Part shown: piece by piece, positions 27,450-35,907 of the stretch | Numbering within the stretch: position 1 is the first letter of the stretch | Layout: each line of letters begins with the position of its first letter | Source: Leptospira levettii | GTDB lineage: Bacteria > Spirochaetota > Leptospiria > Leptospirales > Leptospiraceae | Assembly (NCBI RefSeq): GCF_002812085.1 | Contig: NZ_NPDM01000002.1 | Span: 186,001-250,000 of the forward strand | Length of the DNA: 64,000 nucleotides | Direction of reading: 5' to 3' | The notes under the pieces: model-generated | What the model was told of the DNA's origin: nothing | What the model saw: only the letters and a program-made list of their open reading frames with translations | Database searches by the model: none | Program-made: the position numbers and the translations under genes

Positions 27450-29435
27450 TCACTTCGGCAATAAATGGAATTTTCTTTCCAATTCGTTAAATTCCGTTAT
27501 GAGAGGAACTCCTTTCGGTAAACTTTGCAACACGTTTTTTCCGTAGGATTTTGTATGGATCCTTGGATCAAGGATACTCACCATGCCAGTGTCAGATTGG
27601 GATCGGATAAGCCTTCCAAACCCTTGGCGGAGTAACAAACATGTTTTTGGAACTTGCATTTCCCAAAAAGGGCTTTTCCCTTTTTTTTCCATATCTTCCA
27701 TTTTTGCCTGTAAAACAGGTTCAGTGGGAACTTGGAAGGGAAGTTTCGTGACAATCACATTCCGGAGTTTATCTCCTTTGATATCCACACCTTGCCAAAA
27801 ACTTGACACTCCAAATAATACACTATTCTGGTTGGCAAGAAACTCACGTTTGGCGGCGATTGGCCCCATCTCCGTTTGGGCAAAAATAGGATAGGGAACT
27901 AAGTTTCGAATTTCTTCGTAAAGTTCCGAAAGAAGTTTATTGGAAGTAAATAGTACAAAAGCATCTCCTTCCGAAAGTTTTAACAGGCGAGTAATCCAAT
28001 AGGATAAATCTGTTTTGTTACGTTTGGGATCTGATACTGGATCTGCAATTTGTTTGGGTACAAATAATAGAGAATGTGTATTGTAGTGAAACGGGGAACT
28101 AAGAGTTTTTGTTTTTACGTCACTTGTACCCACTTCTTTCAAAAAATACTGAAAATTACCAGAAGTGGGAGAAAGAGTTGCTGAGGTTAACACGACGGAA
28201 TCCATGTTGGGAAACAAGGTATTTGCCAGTATCTCATCTGTGTTTTTCGGTTGAGAAAACAAATAATAAAAAGGATCTTTTGCCACTTGTGAAGGAGGTT
28301 CGATCCAAAATACTAAATTTGGATTTGTTTTCAACCGGAAGTCAGTGAGAAAAGAAGAAGCTTTTTTTAAATTTCCTGAAACCATCTCAAGTCCCAGAGC
28401 AAGTTCCTTTTCTTCGATGTCATCACTGTCTTTTTTATATTTTGATAACATGGATTCTAAACTTGAGGATAGATCTGCTAATGTATCCTCCAAAGCACCA
28501 TTATCAAGTTTGATACGTTCCGTATGGCGAGTGGCAAATTGATTAAACTGTAAAGGAATTGCAGATAGTAACATACGAAAAAAATCATTCGCATAACCAA
28601 TACTTGCTTCAATTTGTTTTATGATTTTTTCATTTGCTTTGAGTTTTAAAACAAGACCTGTTCTTTTTTCTGGAAAATATAAATAATGGAGCAAATTTAG
28701 AATCAGTTCATATCGAATTTCCGAACCGAACGCTTTGCCAACAATTTCAGGAAACACATGGGCTTCATCAATCACCAATTGGGAAAATGGTGGCAATAAT
28801 TTAAAATCTCCAGCCAGGTGACTTGCGAGCAAATGGTGATTTACAATTAAGATATTTGCTTTTTTCCATTTTTCTTTTTCTAAAAAATAATAGGAGGAAT
28901 TAAAATTAGGGCAATTTCTCCCCAAACAATTGTCAGACTCTCGAGCAACTGATGACCAGAAAGAATTTGATAGATACCCATCATATTCTGCTCGAATTCC
29001 ACTTTCGGTTTGTTTCTCCCAATTGACGAAGTAAGAAATTGATGATTCCATTTCAGGTCCAAAATCCCCACGTTCCATCACACGATTGTATTTACGTTTG
29101 CATAAATAATTATTGGCACCGAGAGCAACCATTGCATTGATTGGAACACCAAGTGCTTCCGAAACAAGAGGAATGTCTTTGTATAATAATTGGTCTTGTA
29201 AGGATTTTGTTTCTGTTGATACTACAACAGTACATTCATTTTCTAAAGAAAACAGAGCACTTGGGATGAGATATGCCAATGATTTTCCAACGCCCGTACC
29301 TGCTTCGATCACCCAGTTGGTTCCTTGGTTAAAGGCAGACTCAATGGCTTCGGACATTTCCATCTGTTCTTTTCGAACTTCATAATCTTTCCAAAGTTTT
29401 GGAAGTTGTTTTGTAAAAACGGAAGATACGTCCAA
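27450..29435 (-). CDS. DinG-like superfamily 2 (XPD family) helicase
   Basis: 661 residues. Motifs: Walker A EAGTGVGKS (44-52), LVIDEAHVFPEI (DEAH box), LTSATLSP, SSFWQGVDIKGD and RQGFGRLIRSQSD. The Fe-S region has Cys112, Cys170 and Cys175 with exactly the spacing of DinG/XPD enzymes, but the fourth position is Ser181 (context CPNFNSSYYF). The family unwinds DNA 5'-3' and usually needs a [4Fe-4S] cluster. Whether this one still binds a cluster is uncertain. It lies immediately downstream of the transporter pair and upstream of the FlgT-like gene. Confidence 0.88.
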   Translation of the reverse strand: MDVSSVFTKQLPKLWKDYEVRKEQMEMSEAIESAFNQGTNWVIEAGTGVGKSLAYLIPSALFSLENECTVVVSTETKSLQDQLLYKDIPLVSEALGVPINAMVALGANNYLCKRKYNRVMERGDFGPEMESSISYFVNWEKQTESGIRAEYDGYLSNSFWSSVARESDNCLGRNCPNFNSSYYFLEKEKWKKANILIVNHHLLASHLAGDFKLLPPFSQLVIDEAHVFPEIVGKAFGSEIRYELILNLLHYLYFPEKRTGLVLKLKANEKIIKQIEASIGYANDFFRMLLSAIPLQFNQFATRHTERIKLDNGALEDTLADLSSSLESMLSKYKKDSDDIEEKELALGLEMVSGNLKKASSFLTDFRLKTNPNLVFWIEPPSQVAKDPFYYLFSQPKNTDEILANTLFPNMDSVVLTSATLSPTSGNFQYFLKEVGTSDVKTKTLSSPFHYNTHSLLFVPKQIADPVSDPKRNKTDLSYWITRLLKLSEGDAFVLFTSNKLLSELYEEIRNLVPYPIFAQTEMGPIAAKREFLANQNSVLFGVSSFWQGVDIKGDKLRNVIVTKLPFQVPTEPVLQAKMEDMEKKGKSPFWEMQVPKTCLLLRQGFGRLIRSQSDTGMVSILDPRIHTKSYGKNVLQSLPKGVPLITEFNELERKFHLLPK

Positions 29436-29438
29436 ACT

Positions 29439-29555
29439 TTAATGCCTATTCCGAAACAAAAGCACGACACAAACAATCGTTAAACTAGTGACAGAAATTA
29501 AAGAAACTGCCATGATCATCATCCCTTGCCAATTGAGCTCAACTGCAGTGTTCAT
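29439..29555 (-). CDS. MetS-like small subunit of an NSS transporter (38 aa)
   Basis: A very short gene found by reading the gap: ATG at 29555, TAA at 29439-29441. The protein begins [18 protein letters not shown] and is one membrane helix ending in a basic tail LLFRNRH. Its start overlaps the stop of the NSS transporter gene by 4 bp (ATGA). One-helix proteins encoded directly after NSS transporters are the MetS family, small subunits first described with the Corynebacterium methionine/alanine importer MetP. Identification rests on size, topology and position. Confidence 0.8.
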   Translation of the reverse strand: MNTAVELNWQGMMIMAVSLISVTSLTIVCVVLLFRNRH

Positions 29556-31138
29556 TTTGTGACCTTCTCTGTCCTAGAATCGAGTGCTTTTGAGACTAAT
29601 AAATAAATAAAACCGTAAATGAGTATCAGACCGATCACAACTGACCTCGCCACAATTGCTTTGGTTTTTGCATCGTCTACATTCTGACCTTTATTTTCGG
29701 CAAGAAGCCCCATGACCTCAGGATTCATCTTATCCAAATATTCAGGTAAGTTCATATAACAGAAGGAAACAAAGATAAAAAGTAAAAACCATGGAGTGAT
29801 GTATTTTAGAACAAATTTTATGAGTTTGGGAAAAGGAATGAGACTTCCTTCGTTAGCGTCTGCCTCTCCTCTGTCCACACCAATCTTAAAAACAAAGATA
29901 AAGATTTGAATGGATGCCAAAATATAAATCATGATGGTTCCAATATAAAAATCGGCGATATCTAGAGCGGCAAAATCTTTATTAAAATATACGATAGGCA
30001 AACACAATACAAAGGTAAAAAGGAAAAGTAATAGGGAAGACTTACGCCTTCCGATTCGGTATCCTTCTTCTAAAAATAAGATGCCAGGTTGTAACATAGT
30101 CACCGAAGAAGTAATGGCAGCAAGGAATAGGACTAAAAACCATAGTCCTCCAAAAAAATTCCCTCCAGGCATCATCCCAAAAACAGATGGTAATGCAATA
30201 AAACCCATTCCAAAGGTTCCAAAAGATGTTGCCTGTATGCCTAAAAATAAAAATGCCACAGGGATTGTGATCATTCCACCAAACACAACTTCTGCGAATT
30301 CATTGAGTGATGCTGAAGACAAACTTGATAAAACTACATCATCTTTTTTCTTAAGAAAACTGGAGAATACAAGAGCAATTCCAAATCCTGTTGATAAGGA
30401 AAAGAAAATTTGCCCAGCAGCACTGATCCAAACTTTAGGTTCCGTTAGTTTCGACCAATCAGGATTCCACATAACCGCAAGTCCCTTTTCAATTCCAGGA
30501 ATTGTGAGAACTCTCACAAGGATGATTGTGGCACAGATACCCATGAGTGGCATTGCAATTTTTGCAAACGCCTCTAGACCCTTTGAAAGACCACGGTAAA
30601 CGAGTAAAAAATTAAATAATACACAGACTAAAAAGAAAAAGAGGATAGGTGATTGGAAACTGGATCCGTTTTCACCAGCGCCAGTCAGACTCATAAAAAA
30701 GGAAGCGGCTTCACTTGTCATACCATCCCTTGTGGTTGCGGATAATGACATTTGGCCTGTTAAGAAATAATAAGCGTAGGCTAAACACCAAGATTCAATG
30801 AATATATAGTACACATAAATCATTACTGGAATCATCACTCCAATGGTTCCAGATAGTTTGAGAGGAAATCCTTTTAAGTATTCCCGAAAGATGAAAGGTG
30901 TGCTATGACCATGTTTACCACCCATCCTTCCCATTGTCCATTCTGCCAAACAAACAGGGATGCCGAGTAACAGAAAACTGATGATGTAAGGGACCATGAA
31001 GGCGCCACCACCGTTTTGTGCTGCTTGCCCAGGGAAACGCAGAAAATTTCCAAGCCCAATGGCTCCACTGGCAACTGCTAAAATTAAACCGACTCGACTG
31101 GCCCAACCATCTTGGTGTTCCGCTTGTCTCTCTTTCAT
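29552..31138 (-). CDS. Sodium-dependent NSS-family amino-acid transporter (MetP-like)
   Basis: 528 residues with about 11-12 membrane helices. The N-terminal signature [20 protein letters not shown] followed by [16 protein letters not shown] is diagnostic of the neurotransmitter:sodium symporter family (LeuT fold, sodium sites in helix 1). Helix 8-like segment [16 protein letters not shown] is also typical. Coupled to a downstream 38-residue MetS-like subunit, it probably imports neutral amino acids such as methionine or alanine. Transcribed toward the DinG-like gene. Confidence 0.93.
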   Translation of the reverse strand: MKERQAEHQDGWASRVGLILAVASGAIGLGNFLRFPGQAAQNGGGAFMVPYIISFLLLGIPVCLAEWTMGRMGGKHGHSTPFIFREYLKGFPLKLSGTIGVMIPVMIYVYYIFIESWCLAYAYYFLTGQMSLSATTRDGMTSEAASFFMSLTGAGENGSSFQSPILFFFLVCVLFNFLLVYRGLSKGLEAFAKIAMPLMGICATIILVRVLTIPGIEKGLAVMWNPDWSKLTEPKVWISAAGQIFFSLSTGFGIALVFSSFLKKKDDVVLSSLSSASLNEFAEVVFGGMITIPVAFLFLGIQATSFGTFGMGFIALPSVFGMMPGGNFFGGLWFLVLFLAAITSSVTMLQPGILFLEEGYRIGRRKSSLLLFLFTFVLCLPIVYFNKDFAALDIADFYIGTIMIYILASIQIFIFVFKIGVDRGEADANEGSLIPFPKLIKFVLKYITPWFLLFIFVSFCYMNLPEYLDKMNPEVMGLLAENKGQNVDDAKTKAIVARSVVIGLILIYGFIYLLVSKALDSRTEKVTK

Positions 31139-31195
31139 CAGGGACTATTGAATGGTTTAGGAATTATGTGACAAAATCTTTTTGTTTTGGTGGGA

Positions 31196-31224
31196 GAAAA
31201 AGCAAGGCTTTTGGAAGCCTTGCT
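31196..31224 (-). terminator. Rho-independent terminator of the double-HTH gene
   Basis: AGCAAGGCTT (31201-31210) and AAGCCTTGCT (31215-31224) form a perfect 10-bp stem with a 4-nt loop. On the minus strand it is followed by a U-run, 16 bp after the HTH stop codon. Confidence 0.85.
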
Positions 31225-31239
31225 TTGGTGATTTTCAAT

Positions 31240-31653
31240 TTAGCCTAAAAAAAGCTCGTTTTTTTCCATTTTGAGAACTTTAGATACCAGGTTCTTAAAA
31301 TCTTCTGGTGGTTCTAAAAGTCCAAGTTCCACTTTTGACAGAAACGGAGTCGAAACTTTTAATTTCTTTGCGAAATCATATTGTTTGATTCCTAACTCAC
31401 GTCGGACTGCCCAAAGTTTGTTTTTCAATCCATTGGAAAACTCAGGGTAGATGTCTTCCACAGCGCTTTCGTTAAAGAGTTTATCAACGGACGTTTTGAG
31501 ATACTTGGCACAAGATGACTTAAACTTTTCAGTCGGATCTTGGGCACCAGTCTCAATTTTGGAAAGATAACTCGGAGATACCCCCAAAGCTCTTGCCATA
31601 TCGTACTGTTTGATGCCTCTCTTCTTTCGAAGCATGTAAATGTGATTGTTCAT
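31240..31653 (-). CDS. Transcriptional regulator with two tandem XRE-type HTH domains
   Basis: 137 residues made almost entirely of two related HTH_XRE units. Unit 1 (about 4-60) has RKKRGIKQYDMARALGVSPS then YLSKIETG. Unit 2 (about 78-135) has RRELGIKQYDFAKKLKVSTP then FLSKVELG. The two share GIKQYD, the A-x-x-L-x-VS turn and LSK(I/V)E, so they arose by duplication. A single chain could bind a two-part operator without dimerising. The ATG is preceded by a long G-run (AGGGGGG). Directly upstream is a strong inverted repeat plus phased boxes, a likely autoregulatory site. It ends in a good terminator and so is probably monocistronic. Confidence 0.88.
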   Translation of the reverse strand: MNNHIYMLRKKRGIKQYDMARALGVSPSYLSKIETGAQDPTEKFKSSCAKYLKTSVDKLFNESAVEDIYPEFSNGLKNKLWAVRRELGIKQYDFAKKLKVSTPFLSKVELGLLEPPEDFKNLVSKVLKMEKNELFLG

Positions 31654-31668
31654 TTATCCCCCCTAACA

Positions 31669-31719
31669 GTCAAAATATGTCAAATATGGCAAAATTCAAT
31701 AAAAAAATTTTGCCATATT
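31669..31719 (-). promoter_or_regulatory. Inverted repeat with phased GTCAAA boxes upstream of the HTH gene
   Basis: AATATGGCAAAATT (31683-31696) and AATTTTGCCATATT (31706-31719) are a perfect 14-bp inverted repeat with a 9-bp spacer. Next to it, GTCAAA (31669-31674), GTCAAA (31679-31684) and GGCAAA (31688-31693) recur at 10- and 9-bp steps, about one helical turn. The array fills most of the 83-bp gap between the parvulin stop and the HTH start. An operator is favoured; a terminator for the parvulin gene is the alternative, but no clean U-run follows. Confidence 0.6.
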
Positions 31720-31736
31720 CCAAAACTTGGTGGGAA

Positions 31737-33254
31737 CTATAATGTAACTTCTTTTAGACGATCGCTTGCGATCACTAAGTTATAAGTAGTTTTTAGGCCA
31801 GATACTTTTTGTTCAATGAACGAATTTCGTTGAGAACCTTCCATTTCTGATTTAATTCGTTCTCTTACCGCTGCATATGGCTTCGGAATTCGATTTTGTG
31901 GATTTTTAGGATCTTGGTCAGAATATGCATACAATTTTCCAGCTTCATACGCATCACGCATTTGAGTTTCGGTCACAGTTACCGGGATGGCTTTGATTTC
32001 ATCTTGAAGGGATTTTAATGCCAAACTCACTTTCATTTTATCTAATTGCATGAGGTAACCAATTTCACTATCTACGTTTTGCACTCTTTTAGATGTCTCT
32101 GCAATTTTTCCTTGGAGGATTGTAGATTGGAAAAGGTTCAACATATCCCAAGTTTTTGCTTTTTCCGTTTTATACTCTTGTTTGAGTTGGGAAGGGATTG
32201 CATCAAAATCAGCAGTTAAATCTTTCCATGTATAACTTTTCCCATCTTTATTAGAATATAAGCTATATTCTGGAGTGAAAACTTTTGGATCAACATCATC
32301 CGGTCCTGTGAATCTAGGAAGGTTTGCGACAGTGATTCCACTTTCCTCTGTGATTTTTTTAAGTTCTTTTTGGTACAAACCTTGCTCATACTCTTTCATA
32401 GTATGCGATGCAAATTGATTGGCTTTATCTGCAGATTCACCTTCGGTAAAGTATGCAATACTTGCCTTGGTTTCTGCGTCTTCATGGGTTTTACCATATT
32501 CCATTGCTTCTTCTTTGAATTCATCAAAGACTGATGTAAAATATTTACGAAGTCTTTCTGGGTGTACTTTTTCCGTTCCGAGAGAACGTACTACATAAGC
32601 AATTCTTCCTTCGCCTTGTTTTGCGTAGGCGATAAATTTACCTTGTTTCACACCTCTAACTTCACTTAAAATGTCTTCGAGTGGAGTCTCTGCGCAATTC
32701 GTACAAAAAGGTTCTAATTTTCCGCCGATTGGTTTCCTTGTCATATCATCAGTTGATTTTGCGATTTCGATGGCTACTTCTTTGTCTGACATTGTGTTCA
32801 AACGGTTAGCAAGATCTTGGGCTTTTTTCAAATTTTCCGCCTCATCTTCACCACGGACTAATGCAAGTTGTAAATTGATAAATTCTAATGGTTTTGATTT
32901 TAATCCATTTTTTACATACTCACGCATATAAACATTGAGTTTTAAAAAATCTTTTACTAAAGATTCAATTTTAGTCACATCTGCTTCAGAAACTTTATTG
33001 GCTTTGATTGCATCTTTGAGTAAAATTTTTTCCAAAGCGATACTTTCTAATATTTTTGCTTGGATGTCAGCACTAATGGGTTGTGGTTCCGTGTTTCCAC
33101 GTTTTGACGCTTCAATTACAAAATTCATCTCTCTTCTAGTTACAGTCCCACCATCGAACGTAGCTAGGATTTCAGAATCCTTAGCACAATTGATCAGGGG
33201 CAGGAGAATTAAACCGAGTAACATCACTCGATGTATTAGTTTGTTTCGAATCAT
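31737..33254 (-). CDS. SurA/PpiC-like (parvulin) lipoprotein
   Basis: 505 residues. The signal peptide ends LINC-AKD, a lipobox. Residues about 28-130 resemble the SurA/PrsA N-terminal helical chaperone region (ATFDGGTVTRREMNFVIEAS). Residues about 150-240 look parvulin-like (KSTDDMTRKPIGGKL, GKFIAYAKQGEGRIAYVV). The rest is helical with a second chaperone-type segment. Such envelope foldases assist outer-membrane protein maturation. PPIase activity is not certain because the parvulin core is divergent. AAGGA precedes the start. Confidence 0.75.
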   Translation of the reverse strand: MIRNKLIHRVMLLGLILLPLINCAKDSEILATFDGGTVTRREMNFVIEASKRGNTEPQPISADIQAKILESIALEKILLKDAIKANKVSEADVTKIESLVKDFLKLNVYMREYVKNGLKSKPLEFINLQLALVRGEDEAENLKKAQDLANRLNTMSDKEVAIEIAKSTDDMTRKPIGGKLEPFCTNCAETPLEDILSEVRGVKQGKFIAYAKQGEGRIAYVVRSLGTEKVHPERLRKYFTSVFDEFKEEAMEYGKTHEDAETKASIAYFTEGESADKANQFASHTMKEYEQGLYQKELKKITEESGITVANLPRFTGPDDVDPKVFTPEYSLYSNKDGKSYTWKDLTADFDAIPSQLKQEYKTEKAKTWDMLNLFQSTILQGKIAETSKRVQNVDSEIGYLMQLDKMKVSLALKSLQDEIKAIPVTVTETQMRDAYEAGKLYAYSDQDPKNPQNRIPKPYAAVRERIKSEMEGSQRNSFIEQKVSGLKTTYNLVIASDRLKEVTL

Positions 33255-33288
33255 TGGGGTTCCTTGTCTTTTACAGTCTTTAAATCAA

Positions 33289-33612
33289 TTAATATTTGCG
33301 AACAGGTCGGTCTGGTTTTTTCGGTTCCGGGGGAAGGGTTGGACTAATTTCTTTTTTTGTCACATCTACACTTCGAGTGTCAGTTGTTTTTGCCTTTAAG
33401 GAATGGACCGAGGTTCCTTGTTTTTCAATGTTTAGGCCTAAAATTTCTGCCTTTTGGTCTTCTAATTTCGACATTTCCGATAAAAATGTTTCTTTTAAGA
33501 TAGGAGAATATTCTCTGTCAGTAGCAAGCCTGTCGGTGAGTTTTTTTAATTCCACAACATCACGGTCGAGTTCTTCCAGTTTTTTGTAGAGATGAGCAAC
33601 AGTTACCTTCAA
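33289..33612 (-). CDS. Small coiled-coil hypothetical protein
   Basis: 107 residues from a TTG at 33612, chosen because GGAAGGAAG lies 7 bp upstream; more upstream codons lack this. The first ~65 residues are strongly coiled-coil (KKLEELDRDVVELKKLTDRL) and the C-terminal ~40 are Pro/Lys/Thr rich and disordered. No domain recognised. It lies 34 bp upstream of the parvulin lipoprotein on the same strand, probably one transcript, and diverges from the STAS gene. Confidence 0.65.
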   Translation of the reverse strand: MKVTVAHLYKKLEELDRDVVELKKLTDRLATDREYSPILKETFLSEMSKLEDQKAEILGLNIEKQGTSVHSLKAKTTDTRSVDVTKKEISPTLPPEPKKPDRPVRKY

Positions 33613-33641
33613 AACACACTTCCTTCCAAAACTTTTATTTA

Positions 33642-33659
33642 CTTGCAATAGAGTGCAAG
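33642..33659. promoter_or_regulatory. Inverted repeat between divergent genes
   Basis: CTTGCA (33642-33647) and TGCAAG (33654-33659) are separated by 6 bp, in the 74-bp interval between the coiled-coil gene (minus) and the STAS gene (plus). Position suggests a shared operator; no factor is known. Confidence 0.3.
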
Positions 33660-33686
33660 AATGAAATAAGAAAATTAGAAAAATTT

Positions 33687-34043
33687 ATGAGTTTAGACGA
33701 TTTAGTAGTTTCCACTGAAAAAATTGATACCGTTTACGTAACCAAATTACAGGGAAATCTAAACAACTTCACAGCAGAAAAGTGCATCAAATCGGTCACC
33801 AATTCCTTAAAACATGGGTCAGTCATTCTTGATTTAGAGGAACTGAACATGGTCACAACCCAAGGCATTGTTGCTTTCAAAACATTAAATGAAGAAGCAT
33901 TTTTACAAAAACACAAAATCATTCTCATCAACCTTCCGTTAAGCGTAAGACAAGCATTCCTAATGGCAGGTGTTCGCAATTTATTCCCCATCGCAAATAA
34001 TGAAGAAGCCGCGTTCAAAATGGCTTCAAGACCCAGTAGGTAA
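33687..34043 (+). CDS. STAS-domain protein (anti-sigma antagonist-like) with Thr-Thr in place of the DSSG serine
   Basis: 118 residues, one STAS domain. The strand VYVTKLQGNLNNFTAEKC and the helix following SVILDLEELNMVTTQGIVAF align with the SpoIIAA/RsbV fold. The usual DSSG phosphorylation motif reads VTTQG, so Thr may replace Ser or phosphorylation may be lost. It starts 27 bp after the CTTGCA inverted repeat and lies 6 bp before the dolichol-kinase-like gene. Confidence 0.82.
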   Translation: MSLDDLVVSTEKIDTVYVTKLQGNLNNFTAEKCIKSVTNSLKHGSVILDLEELNMVTTQGIVAFKTLNEEAFLQKHKIILINLPLSVRQAFLMAGVRNLFPIANNEEAAFKMASRPSR

Positions 34044-34049
34044 AACAAA

Positions 34050-34796
34050 ATGAGTTCAGGATTTAATTTTTTTCGTAAAATTTGGCATGTATTGGGACTC
34101 ATCATTCCCGTTACTTTATATTTGGATCCATTCCGAGATGCTTTCGGACTTGTTTATGCCACTCGAGCCATCCTCGTGTCTTCACTCGGAATTTTCCTTT
34201 TAGCACTTTTTCTATTGGAAATATTTCGTTTGAGTCATAGTGGATTTGAAGCCTTTTTTTATCAGTATTTTGGATTTCTCATGAAAGAATCTGAACGAAA
34301 ACGATTTAATGGGACAGTTCCATATTTTCTTGCCAACTTAATCGTTGTTTGCTTTTTTCCAGCGGAAGTCGCTATCCTTGCAATTCTATTTTTAGTCATA
34401 GGAGATCCATTTGCTGCTTATGTGGGCAGTAAATATGGCAAACATCGTTTTTATAATGGGAAATCCATCGAGGGTGTTTTTGGTTTTTTGATTCCGGCTT
34501 TTATCTTTTCAGTTTTTGTTTTGTATCTCATCACAAAATCTCACCCTGAAAGTTTTCTTTCTCTGTATGATCACCATGGATTTACTTGGACTCCCATCGT
34601 GATCGTTTTTGTATCGGTTGTTTTGTCTTGTGTTACGGAGTTTTTTTCCAATACGACAGCAAAAGGATTGGTTGATGACAACCTCCTCATTCCTGTGGTC
34701 GGTGCAATTTCCCTTTCCGTATTATCGTTGTTATATTTAGATTATACACCAATGGATTTTTTCTTTGATCCAAATGCATTGTACATTCAAAAATAA
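34050..34796 (+). CDS. Dolichol-kinase/CTP-dependent lipid kinase-like membrane protein
   Basis: 248 residues with about seven membrane helices. N-terminal RKIWHVLG and the central GDPFAAYVGSKYGKH plus NGKSIEGVFGF match the SEC59/DGK1-type polyprenol or diacylglycerol kinase family (also related to CdsA). It likely phosphorylates a lipid alcohol using CTP. ATG follows the STAS stop by 6 bp. The specific lipid cannot be told. Confidence 0.85.
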   Translation: MSSGFNFFRKIWHVLGLIIPVTLYLDPFRDAFGLVYATRAILVSSLGIFLLALFLLEIFRLSHSGFEAFFYQYFGFLMKESERKRFNGTVPYFLANLIVVCFFPAEVAILAILFLVIGDPFAAYVGSKYGKHRFYNGKSIEGVFGFLIPAFIFSVFVLYLITKSHPESFLSLYDHHGFTWTPIVIVFVSVVLSCVTEFFSNTTAKGLVDDNLLIPVVGAISLSVLSLLYLDYTPMDFFFDPNALYIQK

Positions 34797-34806
34797 AGAT
34801 TAAAAC

Positions 34807-35397
34807 TTACGGTTTCCAGCGGAGTTGGATTGTCCTTACTTTGGAAATTGGTTCTTTACCAGGTATTTCCACAATGTAAGTCAGAACAATAGGACCTAAG
34901 GCTTCGATTTGAAATGGATTTTTGGCGATGCCAATATGACGGAATTCTTCTTTTAGCAAAGCACCTAAATAATGGAAGGAAACCACCGTTTTTGGTTGGA
35001 AAGAATTCCCTTCCATTCTTTCCTTTGCACTCCCATAAACTAAGTAAGCATTGTAATGACTCCGAAATTCTTCGGATGTTTTCCCGTTCCAAGCAGTGTC
35101 TAAAACCAATCGAAAACCTGGCGTTTCTCTTGCTGTAAAATAGAGAAAATTGCCAAAATCTTCATAACTTGGATTTTCTTTTTTAAATTTAGATCGGTCC
35201 AGAAAAACAATATCATTTTCAGTTTTAGGTTCGATGCACTTAAGTTCATCATTAAAATTATCACAAAATTGAAATACTTTGTCTTCTGAAAGATTACATT
35301 GGGATAAAAATAAAAAAGAGAGAATCAATAAAAAAGGAAATAGGAATATGTTCAAAATAACTATTGGTTGCTTAAGATTTAAATTTGTTAAACTCAT
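34807..35397 (-). CDS. Hypothetical lipoprotein
   Basis: 196 residues. A hydrophobic segment (about 11-33, FLFPFLLILSFLFLSQC) ends in a lipobox-like Cys before NLSEDK. The mature part has no known domain; it contains two further Cys (FCDNF, KCIEP) and ends with a beta-rich region. Its start overlaps the end of the DUF4416 gene by 26 bp, so the two are probably co-expressed. Confidence 0.65.
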   Translation of the reverse strand: MSLTNLNLKQPIVILNIFLFPFLLILSFLFLSQCNLSEDKVFQFCDNFNDELKCIEPKTENDIVFLDRSKFKKENPSYEDFGNFLYFTARETPGFRLVLDTAWNGKTSEEFRSHYNAYLVYGSAKERMEGNSFQPKTVVSFHYLGALLKEEFRHIGIAKNPFQIEALGPIVLTYIVEIPGKEPISKVRTIQLRWKP

Positions 35398-35905
35398 ATG
35401 ATTCCCTGAGTGTATTAAAAAAATAAATTACCTCTTTTTCTTTGAAATAATTTTGTGTGGAAGGAAGAGGTTGTAAGATGCCCCTAGAAAAATAATAAAC
35501 TGTTTCCGCATAGACCCCTTGGAACAAATACATACGGTGGAAATCATCCTTAGATTTCGCAATGACTATGTTATGTGAAGTAACATAACCAGGAATTAGT
35601 AATGTACTTAAATCCTTTTTTTGGAGGATTGACTGGAATTCTAAACAGTCTTTTTTTTTCTCAACAATTTCTTCTCTATGGATTCTTTGTTTGAAAGACA
35701 AAACCTTTGTAAAACGACCTGGATAGGAAAATTCACGTTCCGATTCATCGGGAATCCATCTTGGTAATAGTAATGACTCATAAAGTATTTTAGAAAAACG
35801 TTTTTCGCTTAAATTTTTTAATTCAAATAATGTATCTTCATTCTCATAAGATACTATGAGAAAAAATGATGCGCCTGCTGGTCTCTCTAAAATCTCTTGG
35901 GGCAT
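35372..35905 (-). CDS. DUF4416 family protein
   Basis: 177 residues. Features match DUF4416: LLPRWIPDESEREF-like start of the conserved core, IPGYVTSHNIVIAKSKDDF, HRMYLFQGVYAETVYYFSRG and a C-terminal helix. DUF4416 proteins are found in many anaerobes and spirochaetes; function unknown. It sits 2 bp downstream of pmbA and overlaps the next lipoprotein gene, giving a four-gene run tldD-pmbA-DUF4416-lipoprotein. Confidence 0.8.
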   Translation of the reverse strand: MPQEILERPAGASFFLIVSYENEDTLFELKNLSEKRFSKILYESLLLPRWIPDESEREFSYPGRFTKVLSFKQRIHREEIVEKKKDCLEFQSILQKKDLSTLLIPGYVTSHNIVIAKSKDDFHRMYLFQGVYAETVYYFSRGILQPLPSTQNYFKEKEVIYFFNTLRESYEFNKFKS

Positions 35906-35907
35906 GT

